Of a stretch of 64,000 nt of DNA, positions 56,601 through 64,000 are shown piece after piece. The DNA comes from Cydia pomonella (lineage: Eukaryota > Arthropoda > Insecta > Lepidoptera > Tortricidae). A model generated the notes under the pieces. That model saw nothing but the letters and a program-made list of their open reading frames with translations. It did not search any database and was not told where the DNA came from. The position numbers and the translations under genes were made by a program. The stretch's first letter is position 1. Each line of letters opens with the position of its first letter. The stretch covers positions 1,954,501 through 2,018,500 of the forward strand of contig NC_084714.1 in the NCBI RefSeq assembly GCF_033807575.1, given 5' to 3'.

Positions 56601-57577
56601 ATGAGACTGTCTTCACATACGTCCGTATTCATGTCATCGCTAATTGGTGTTTCTTCATCGTCTTGTTTATTATCCACTTCTTCGTGTAGATTAATATTTG
56701 AATCAATATTATTGCTAGAATCACCTCTAACAGATTCAGTATTCTCAGTAATTTCTTGTTTGATATTCACTTCTTCATCAAGATTAATAGTGGAATCAAT
56801 ATTATTGCTAGACTCGTCTGTAACAGATTCAGTATTCCCAGTAATTTCTTGTTTGATATTCACTTCTTCATTAAGATTAATATTTGAATCAATATTATTG
56901 CTAGACTCGTCTGTAACAGATTCAGTATTATCAATTATATCTTGATTAATATTCTCAATATCACAAGGATGGCTATTTTTATTAATGCCTTCGTCACGAC
57001 TTGCTTCAATATTTGTCGCTTCCGTTTCAATATTATTGCAAACCGTGTCAACAGGTTCTATGGCATCCATGTTAATTTCACTCATGTGTTCATTTAGGCC
57101 ATTTGTAGCACCGTCGCAATTAGCCTCAGTTTCGTTAGATTTACTATCATGCCCTATGTGGTTTACCTCAATAGTAGTATTCTCACATTTAACATTCTTT
57201 TCAGCATGAGGCTGCGCAAGTTCTTCAATATTTTCAATAACTTCTTTATTGGGGGAATTGTTTCCATTGGAATTATTTGTAGTATTACAATCATTTGAAG
57301 TATCGATGTCATTTTCGCTGATCGTAGCATCACCATTCTTTTCTATATCTTTATCTGTGTCAATAGGCGCGGCCTTATTTATTTGGTCTATTTTGTGCAC
57401 GTTACTAATATTAGTTTCTTCGACTGTTTCATTATTCTCTGATGTAGCGTCTCCATTCGGAATATCTCCGTTTTGGACACCACTCAGAATGTCCGATACG
57501 GCTTTTTCCACATTGTCAGTAAGAGACATCTTTGTTTTTAATTCTACAGAAGCTTCAGTTTCAAAAATCAATTGCAT
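53696..57577 (-). CDS. wde: windei/ATF7IP (MCAF1) orthologue, three coding exons
   Basis: Cofactor of the H3K9 methyltransferase SETDB1/eggless in nuclear heterochromatin formation (known for the family). Coding exons 57577-55498, 55390-54482 and 54159-53696 join in phase (GT donors, AG acceptors) to 1150 codons. Residues 1-700 are acidic, low-complexity and contain a 31-residue triplicate. Residues about 725-810 are helical/coiled coil (DMTRDELEEFCILKIVESI ... LQKQNRDLQVVFKSVQ), the SETDB1-binding region of ATF7IP. Residues about 923-931, VTVDLTDDE, are a SUMO-interaction motif, followed by proline-rich linker. Residues about 1046-1140 are the family's C-terminal fibronectin type III domain (PPAPDLKLAKVENGIVISWK ... 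YYFAVRAVD). The start at 57577 is first in frame after a stop; M17 (MSLTDNVEK) has a better context. Length and domain order fit the family. The identity is firm; the exact start and UTRs are not. Confidence 0.9.
54160..54481 (-). other. wde intron 2 (322 bp)
   Basis: Donor CCCG|GTAAGT at 54481 and acceptor TTTCAATTTCAG at 54160 give a phase-1 intron that keeps the frame (TPG|G then PRQRT). It contains a LINE 3'-tail in the sense direction. Confidence 0.85.
54194..54299 (-). mobile_element. LINE 3'-tail family F inside wde intron 2
   Basis: The minus strand reads ATAAGACCGTCCGTTGTTGT ... GAGGTGTGCAATAAAGAGTA then TTGTATTGTATA, matching 52176-52290 in order. It lies in the same direction as the gene, so its AATAAA is a sense polyadenylation signal. 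Confidence 0.68.
55391..55497 (-). other. wde intron 1 of the coding region (107 bp)
   Basis: Donor GAAAAAG|GTAAAA at 55497 and acceptor TTTACTTTTCAG at 55391. Phase 1; it joins VVEK to DAPVPDKEV. Reading on without splicing meets a stop after six codons. Confidence 0.85.
56672..56950 (-). repeat. 93-bp coding tandem repeat in wde exon 1
   Basis: Three in-frame units at 93-bp spacing (phase marks at 56675, 56768 and 56861) encode 31-residue repeats such as NTESVTDESSNNIDS followed by INLxEEVNIKQEIT. The period is a multiple of three and the copies differ by a few residues, so the duplication is recent and preserved the frame. Confidence 0.85.
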
Positions 57578-57586
57578 CGTAATTTA

Positions 57587-57607
57587 TTATTTCATGTCCG
57601 GGGCCAT
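57587..57607 (-). promoter_or_regulatory. Upstream ORF in the wde leader
   Basis: A 7-codon frame (MAPDMK and stop TAA) with start context CCATGG begins 30 bp before the main ATG and ends 9 bp before it. It could reduce initiation at the main start if this leader is used. Confidence 0.5.
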
Positions 57608-58227
57608 GGAGTGGAATGTACACCCTGAAAGTAAAGAATTATGCAATTAGAAATGTATTTTTTAATCAAAGTTATTAGATTTGTGGACATATATACAATA
57701 AAATATATGAAGTCACTACGAGACAATACATGTGTCATAGTGTATCATTGTCTGTCGTTCTGGAGAATAAGCACGTGTATATAATAATTAAATGATCATT
57801 TTGTACAAATATTGTTTGGTAAAAACGATTATCTTATACACATATTATATATGCGTAACGATACCTACAAAAAAATAATGTATCAACACTATGAACTAGA
57901 TTGGCCTGCCATATTTGTACGTATGTGTATCATGTTTCAAATAAAACCATGGTCAATAAACGACGGTGTCATATTCATACTTTGCTTGAAAAGGTAATGT
58001 AAGTCCGTTATTATCTCACTACGGATGTATTTTATTATGTCATTATACCATTTTTAAATACCTCATAGGCAGTCCTCTCATGTTTTGTTGTTTAATATGT
58101 GGGTGGCTGAATGAACGCTGGAAAACTATGTTTATTTTGTAAAAAAAATACAGCAAAATTTAAGAAAAAGATATTTGTTCAAGAATAAAATGTATGTTAA
58201 TAAGATTTTTAGTCAGAATATTAGAAA
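57608..58227. other. wde upstream region; possible 5' UTR intron acceptor at 57625
   Basis: The minus strand reads TTCTTTACTTTCAG|GGTGTACATT, a good 3' splice site, so the leader exon may start at 57624 with a non-coding exon further upstream. The upstream exon and promoter are not identifiable. A 61-codon plus-strand frame here has no motif. Confidence 0.45.
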
Positions 58228-58345
58228 TCATCACAGTTAGTGGTCCAGGGTGCGAATCCTAGTAAGGGCATTTATATAGCACGATTATTTGTTTCTGAAA
58301 GTTTTAGATGTTATGTTTCGTTTGCCGTATTAAATGTTTTCTATG
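58228..58345 (+). mobile_element. Degraded SINE family A
   Basis: TTAGTGGTCCAGGGTGCGAA, TCCTAGTAAGGGCATTTAT and TGTTTTCTATGTTAG follow the family A order with many changes. Confidence 0.55.
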
Positions 58346-59064
58346 TTAGTTTTTGTTACAATTCTGTAACATAGGAGCGACGTGCGAATCGTATTCAGCT
58401 AGTGGGCACTAGGTCTATTAATACCGGAATTCCGGAATCCCTAAATGCCGGAATATCGGACCGATGTTTACGATATTTCAATACCGGAAACTTAATCGGA
58501 TCAATATCGAAATATGTAAATTCCGGTTTTCATTTTATTTAAAAAAAATATAAAATTACAAAGTAAACTACGATATTTGCGAATATTTAGTTTAATAGAC
58601 CTATGCTTATATACCATATTCACTCATTACTGTATTATTTATGTTCGTTTATCAGTATTATGATCAATTTATGTCCCATTTATGACGCAGAAGGCGCAAA
58701 TATTAAAACGGACCATTTTTATTGACTAAGTAACTGTATAACCTCATAAAAGATTTCAAAACGGTCATTGTTAATAACGGTATTCATTCCATTTCCCGGT
58801 ATAGAGAATCGTGTTGAGTACAAACATGAGTCTAAGTTGAATGTCAAGTCAAGTCATTAATTCGCGTAATATAATAGTATAAAATTACTTCGCATATGTA
58901 AATAAGCATAACTTCACTGCATAATAACAATGATTAACAGAGAACTAGAATATAAACTAAATAAACATATGATCAAATTACAATACAAATTTAGAGGCGC
59001 TTTAGAACATAAACTATTAATAAAAGATAAGAAGTTAAGATAGAATTAAAAAAAAAAGGATTGA
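58346..59064. other. Intergenic, no gene seen
   Basis: Contains repeated CCGGAATTCCGG and AATACCGG motifs (58415-58530) and AT-rich DNA. Confidence 0.45.
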
Positions 59065-59358
59065 TTGATAAAAGATCTTATTAAATTCTCCTCCCCAGGG
59101 AAGGAGAATTTAAATAGGCCAGATGACAAGTTTTTTTTAAATAATATCCGGTTTGTTGAGGATCAAATGTCTATATGGGACCCATTGCAAAGCAATACAA
59201 AATTCAGAAACGATATTCAAAATCTGACAATCGGTACACAACGTACAAAACGCCCCTTTCTAAACGGTAAAACGGTAAATGATCGCATCGATCGTGAGTA
59301 TCGCGAGGCCTTAGATTTTTCTATACAGTTACAAGTTTCCTTTAACATTCGCAAATAA
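59065..59358 (+). CDS. Hypothetical 97-codon ORF or exon
   Basis: I do not recognise this. It reads as normal soluble protein (DDKFFLNNIRFVEDQMSIWD ... RPFLNGKTVNDRIDREYREA) rather than low complexity, which is unusual for this intergenic DNA. A strong donor-like GTGAGT lies at 59294-59299 (ATCGTGAGTATC) and no convincing acceptor is obvious upstream. It could be a host-gene exon or the remnant of an unrecognised element. Confidence 0.3.
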   Translation: MIKDLIKFSSPGKENLNRPDDKFFLNNIRFVEDQMSIWDPLQSNTKFRNDIQNLTIGTQRTKRPFLNGKTVNDRIDREYREALDFSIQLQVSFNIRK

Positions 59359-59565
59359 GGCTCACAAACCGGTTAAGTTTCCAAACCGTTATCATGTGCT
59401 TGGCGCAAAAACTTTTAATTTCGGATTCGTTCGTAAAATCGTTACTTTTAATCCGGTTTTTAGGAGAACATTTTCATAAAGTTCTTGTCCGATTAACCGG
59501 TTTAGAACACCGATATTTACCGCCATTTCTTAAACCGGTTTCCACTTCCCACTCTTCCCAGCCTC
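59356..59565 (+). mobile_element. hAT (AAACCGGT family) fragment
   Basis: TAAGGCTCACAAACCGGTTA and AAGTTTCCAAACCGTTATCA match the left part of 43667-43990 (CGAGGCTCGAAAACCGGTTA ...). The right part is missing or displaced by the next insertion. Confidence 0.7.
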
Positions 59566-59573
59566 GCTCGCAA

Positions 59574-60122
59574 CAAGGCTCGGGACCGGTTTAAGAAATA
59601 GGGGTAAACGCCGGTTTATTTTGGGTTTACTCCGAACTTTCAGAAGAACACGAACGTTTTTCGAACTTTATTGTAACCTAAATAAACCGGTTTTTTCGAC
59701 GAGCGACGACAATGCCGGATTTAGAGGTCTGGAGGCCTCGGGCAATAAAGGAGTGGAGGCCCCCTGGCCCCAAATTTTTTCCAAATAAAATGGTAAATTT
59801 ACCGAATTCTCTATTGTGGGGGGCCCCTCTTTTGTGGAGGCCCGGGGCAGTAGCCCCGGTTGCCCTCGCCTAAATCCGGCCCTGAGCGACGAGACGGCCA
59901 GCCGGCCTGTTGGTGTGCCGCGTAACAAAGTAACAAAGACACGGATATAGGAAGAAACCTGTTTTTATTGTTCTAAACCGGTCAATCTGACAAGAACTTT
60001 AAGGAAATGTTCCCCTAAAAACCGTTTTAAAATTAACGGCTTTACGAACGAAACCGAAATTAAAAGATTTTGCACAAAGTACATGATAACGATTTGGAAA
60101 TTTAACCGGTTTCCTCGCCTTG
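59574..60122. mobile_element. hAT (AAACCGGT family) element holding a second hAT
   Basis: Ends CAAGGCTCGGGACCGGTTTA and, inverted, CAAGGCGAGGAAACCGGTTA. GCTCGCAA flanks both sides (59566-59573 and 60123-60130). Inverted relative to 43667-43990. No transposase. Confidence 0.88.
59710..59884. mobile_element. Nested hAT MITE, 175 bp
   Basis: Ends CAATGCCGGATTTAG and, inverted, CAGGGCCGGATTTAG. AGCGACGA flanks both sides (59702-59709 and 59885-59892). GC-rich interior (GGAGGCCCCCTGGCCCC). Lies inside the hAT element 59574-60122. Confidence 0.9.
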
Positions 60123-60186
60123 GCTCGCAAAGGGTCATTATTCGCTTTGTAAATGACTGCGGCGCCGCCCTGATGGCTATGAAACA

Positions 60187-60237
60187 TATATACCACGACG
60201 GTGGCAAACAAGCATACGGCCCGCCTCATGGTAAGCA
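60187..60237 (-). mobile_element. SINE family B tail fragment
   Basis: TATATACCACGACGGTGGCA ... ACGGCCCGCCTCATGGTAAG. Only the tail remains. Confidence 0.65.
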
Positions 60238-60239
60238 AT

Positions 60240-61652
60240 GTTGGTTATCTAATTTCAATTCTCTCTCAATCTGTTCTTCAATCTGTTATGTCAATTAGGA
60301 AATTAAATATATTCGAAATTATATATATTATATATAGCAAAATTATCTCAATAAAACTTAGATTTTGTTAATATACATATACCTACTGTTCATTAAAAGT
60401 TCTTTGGTTTTAATTTTTAGGTTGTTGTTGAGACACTTCCTAGCTGTCTTATTTATAAATATCTTTAATTTTAGTAAATAGCTATGTTAAAAAAAAAACT
60501 TTTTATGTGAAAAAGACATAAGTGGCCAAAAAAAGTGACCGAAGTGAATATATTATACATATATATACAAAAAAAAAAAAAAAAAAAAACAAAAAAAAGC
60601 GACGCCAATAATATCTCAGAATATTATAGTCACAAAGCCAAAGTCAGCAGTCGGTTTAAATCACTAAGGGCGTGGCTCCATATGTCAGATGTTCAAGCCG
60701 TCGGCAACAGTGCTTGGTTGAAACGTTTTATCATTAATTTTAAATCCAAGAAAAAGTATAAATTGTTGTTTTATAATGTTTTTTTTTTATATAATAAAAA
60801 GGTAGGTATAACCTAAATTAACAGTAGATATAAAAAACAATGACACGTGTAAATAAATAAATGAATTTTGTAATAAAAAGTGAATAAGTCTTGTGACGGA
60901 AAGTCTCATATTAAATACAGAAAAAAACAACGAAACAATTGAGCTCCTGGCCTATTACAAAACAAAGACTGACATTAAATCTCACGAAATATTTTTATTT
61001 TATGTTATAAAACAAGCCTTATATGCAAAGCCAAATAAACAATATTAAATATTCAAACAAATTGAATAATGACAAAAAACCGTTAACAAATACCGGTTTT
61101 TGGAAGCTACAAGTCTGTAGAAACAACAATACCATTAAATGTCAAATTTGTGCGAATGAAAAATACACAAAACTAAGCTAGGAAAATTTTTAAATAATGT
61201 GTAAATTCTATATAGCGACACTCAAGGGACCGGACATTTTAACGACATAATTTAACGTTATAGAGTTTTCGTTATATAGAGATACATTAATATTATAGGG
61301 AGGTTATAGGGAGTGAAACGTTATATTAAGTAGAATACGTGTATATACCCTCGGTTATATCGAGTGACGTTATATGTAGTTTACACTGTAAATGATAAAA
61401 TCGTATTTTGTCAACAGTCGTGAGTCGTTTTGAGGAAAATCGTCAATAACAATAAAAAAATGAACAACACTAAAGTCAGAGTAGGTAATGAGAAAAAAGT
61501 GTAAGTAAAACAAAGAATAAAAAGAAAAATAGCACGTGCTCTCGCAAATCTTCCAATTCCAAAATGTTTTACATTGACAAGTAAACGATTTTTCGCTCCA
61601 GGTTTAACCTGGTAAAATTACTAATTACAACCGTTTCTTAAGAGAACCTGTA
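60240..61652. other. Intergenic, no gene seen
   Basis: AT-rich. Includes a 20-nt A-run near 60569. No coding support; the 93-codon frame at 60535 begins in the A-run. Confidence 0.45.
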
Positions 61653-61837
61653 CCCCTAGTGTAAATATTTTCGACAGCGAAACGTTACGTACGCGTTTGC
61701 GTTAAGTGTCATTTTGTATGAGATTTTTGACTTTCCAAAACGTCCCGCTTGGCGCGCTGTTCAAAAACCCATACAAAATGAGAGGTAACGCAAACGCGTA
61801 CGTCACGTTTCGCTGTCGACAAAATTTACACTAGGGG
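61653..61837. mobile_element. Foldback MITE
   Basis: CCCCTAGTGTAAATATTTTC ... GACAGCGAAACGTTACGTAC ... CGCGTTTGCG pairs with the inverse ending TTTACACTAGGGG. Confidence 0.82.
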
Positions 61838-62186
61838 CACAGACCCAGAGACAACAAACTTTCGATTTTTTTTATATTCGCGGTAGAAGCTTACCCTCAA
61901 GTATGTTGCGGAGGATACCCAAATAGCCTAAATATCAAAAATCTAAAAGTAAAGCGGATTTACATAATGAAAATGTTTCACGGATACACCACCCGACGCG
62001 TATTATTTTTTAACAAGGAAATAAAAAAAGGAAAGAAATCAACAGTGAGGAAGTTATATTTTAATAAAAATGAAAGACAAACAACGTATGTATGTAGGTG
62101 AAAAAGATTAGATAAAAAAATAAAAGACATCATCAGTTCATCAATATAACAACATTAACAACCTACGTAGACCCAGAACATTCAAC

Positions 62187-62348
62187 ATGGCGCCCGCAGA
62201 ATACCGGAATAAATTCCCCACTCATCAGTCAGTCTACAAAATGGTGCAGGCTGATCGCCATCTCGATAGAAACGTAGTCGTCATGGTCTATCGCAGCGAG
62301 GAGACCGCAGTAGGGAGAGAGACAGATAGCGGAGGCGCGCTCGGGTGA
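62187..62348 (+). CDS. Hypothetical 53-codon ORF or first exon
   Basis: Not recognised. Starts in a good context (CAACATGGC) and reads MAPAEYRNKFPTHQSVYKMV, then QADRHLDRNVVVMVYRSEET, balanced composition unlike its AT-rich flanks. Below codon 41 it becomes Gly/Thr-rich, and donor-like GTAGGG (62310) and GTGAAA (62345) occur, so it may be the start of a spliced gene. It is GC-rich relative to the surroundings. Confidence 0.35.
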   Translation: MAPAEYRNKFPTHQSVYKMVQADRHLDRNVVVMVYRSEETAVGRETDSGGALG

Positions 62349-62976
62349 AAATAAACACGAATGAGGTGAAGGTGGAAGTCGGGGCTATCGAACGGAAAGT
62401 CGAAAGCCCGTCGAGGGCTCGGCGATGATTTCGCCGAGTTTTGTAGTTTGTTGGCTCTCATTTTGATGGGTATAAAATGTAGAACCAAAAAACAGTCAAA
62501 CAAAGATTTTTGATGAGAAAAATGAATTAAAGATGACAAAAGTGTTTTGTTAGATGATATGCAAAACATAATTAAGTGAACAGTAAAAAAAAAAAAGTTT
62601 TTTTTCTCGTCCAAAAAAGTCATTTGATTTTTTCAACCCAAAAGTTTTACGTTTAATGTCAAGATTATAAAAATTTGGACGCCTAAAACCATATCTATGG
62701 GAGAAGATGAAAAAAATTTAACCTAGAAAAAAATTGACATCTGTCACAGAAGAACAAAAAAATAACATTAAAATAGTGCTAAAGATAGACTTAAAATATC
62801 TAAAAATAGGCATTCGTCATGCTCTAAAACTAAAAAATAGAAGAAAAAAAGGTACTTAAAATTTAAAAATACCTACAAATACGCTCTAAAAATTATTAGC
62901 TCTAACAAAGTGTTAACGAAAATACAATTACATTGTAACTACTGTATGTACATAAATCTATTAATACCTACCTCAG

Positions 62977-63146
62977 ATGCCCTTGAACAAGAGAATCGAG
63001 AAGTAGGGAGAGTAATCAAGAAGATGACAAACAGCGCCAGACAAGCGTCCACCCGCACGGCTGTTGGGACACTGACAGCGCAGCAGAAAGAGAAGAAAAT
63101 GGCCGCTGCGGCGACACAGGCGGCACTCCTAAACCCGTGGCAATAA
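62977..63146 (+). CDS. Hypothetical terminal exon
   Basis: Not recognised. An acceptor-like TACCTACCTCAG precedes 62977. The frame then reads ALEQENREVGRVIKKMTNSA, RQASTRTAVGTLTAQQKEKK and MAAAATQAALLNPWQ before TAA at 63144-63146. The charged then Ala-rich composition looks like real coding sequence. The acceptor implies a phase-1 upstream intron, which does not match either donor of the 62187 ORF, so the two may not be adjacent exons. Confidence 0.35.
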
Positions 63147-63625
63147 CACGAACTAAAAACAACAGAGTAGCCCTGCGCAGAGACAACCTGTTTATTCCCC
63201 GTAATCGCGGTCGGCCGCGAGTGAGCGAGACTACTCTATACCGTTAGCGCAGCGAGGAAATGGCGCGGCGAATCGTTGGAGAGCGGCCATGAAGCGCGCT
63301 CTGTATTGCACGTATACTCTGTGCAATTTGTACGTACCTACTTAAGTACACGCTATTGAAGCAGGGTCACGTTTCATTCATTGGAATGGTCTCATTCTCT
63401 TGTGTTCTACTTCTAGCGGGTTATGTAAACTTCTTTAATGACGTCATCTGTTTATTAATAGCGTAATGATTTACAGATTTGATTTCTAGCAAATCAATTA
63501 GTTAATTATAATGAGGAATATGAGGATACATGATGTATGGAATTAATAGGTAAGGTAGCTGTGATTAGTTGATGACATCTCAGCATAGCATATCGCCACG
63601 TGAATAATTCTCCGTGCCAGCGTCA
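63147..63625. other. GC-richer intergenic stretch, then AT-rich
   Basis: Between 63195 and 63300 there are several CpG-rich words (GCGGTCGGCCGCGAG, GAAATGGCGCGGCGAATCG). No element or gene is identifiable. Confidence 0.4.
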
Positions 63626-63829
63626 ATGACAAGTCGCGTTATTGCTAATTCAAAATGGCGGCCGGGGTCGAATTCTGGCACTGGCTGGCTCGAGCGACGT
63701 TGCCGCTTTTACGGAAAGCGTTGTCGGGCCGGTCCGCAGTGCCGGTCGTTTGACAAGTTGCCGAGGTTTTCCGAGCGTTTCCGAAGCCCACCGAAGGGGC
63801 TTCAATACGTCAGCGAGGAAGATAAAATG
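63626..63829 (+). CDS. Hypothetical exon, Arg-rich
   Basis: Not recognised. From the ATG at 63626 the frame reads MTSRVIANSKWRPGSNSGTG ... FDKLPRFSERFRSPPKGLQY then VSEEDKM, ending at a donor-like AAATG|GTATGT (63830). A second ATG at 63655 in another frame (MAAGVEFWHWLARA) is equally GC-rich, so the reading frame is uncertain. AATAAA occurs at 63841. Confidence 0.22.
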
Positions 63830-64000
63830 GTATGTTGGGAAATAAAGAATACTCTCTGACACCTGGCAAACCCTAAATTGAATATGCGATTATGATGGAA
63901 GATCAAAAATAAAACCAAGATACCTTACGCACGATAAGACAGAAAAAAAAAACAAAAAAAAACCATTTCTTCATTACCTAAACAACAAATTAAGACTAAT

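Noticed and set aside
55536..57650. Several Ser/Leu-rich plus-strand frames of 74-158 codons
   Set aside because: They are the antisense of the acidic wde exon 1, whose Asp/Glu/Asn codons read as Ser/Leu/Phe on the other strand.
62288..62623. 111-codon minus-strand frame
   Set aside because: Phe/Ser/Pro-rich low complexity, antisense to GC- and A-rich DNA; no motif.

Overview
The window looks like nuclear DNA of a moth or butterfly (Lepidoptera). It is AT-rich, it carries a spliced insect gene (a windei/ATF7IP orthologue), and it is packed with tRNA-derived SINEs, CR1- and RTE-like LINE pieces, hAT and TTAA-type MITEs and long foldback elements typical of lepidopteran genomes. No bacterial, plasmid or CRISPR features are visible. 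Family names are assigned from motifs and remembered family traits, because no database search was possible.

Layout. 0.1-3.1 kb: SINEs and MITEs. 3.3-8.7 kb: a two-ORF CR1-like LINE with both frames open, ending in a TTCTA microsatellite tail. 8.9-23.4 kb: a mosaic of foldback elements, SINEs and LINE 3' ends, including a nested stack at 21.7-22.5 kb. 24.2-32.8 kb: an 8.58-kb unit bounded by two 578-bp direct repeats that differ at 3 positions, run TG...CA and are flanked by the same 5 bp. Its interior has no gag or pol and holds decayed LINE relics. 33.4-49 kb: more repeats, among them a BEL/Pao element reduced to its integrase end plus one LTR, several hAT MITEs with exact 8-bp target duplications, and two copies of a dispersed repeat carrying a 69-bp 5S rRNA-like module. 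50-53.4 kb: repeats and intergenic DNA. 53.7-57.6 kb, minus strand: the one well-supported host gene, three coding exons joining in frame to 1150 codons. 58-64 kb: further repeats (a hAT inside a hAT) and three exon-like stretches of unknown identity.

How it fits together. The host gene product is expected to partner the H3K9 methyltransferase SETDB1 (eggless), which silences transposons, and it sits here among transposons. Its second intron holds a sense-oriented LINE tail with AATAAA, and a 129-bp foldback lies just past its stop codon. Elsewhere the window records repeated nesting: SINE in SINE, SINE in another repeat, MITE in LINE, MITE in MITE. One SINE shares its 3' end with a LINE fragment in the same window, as expected for a SINE mobilised by a LINE.
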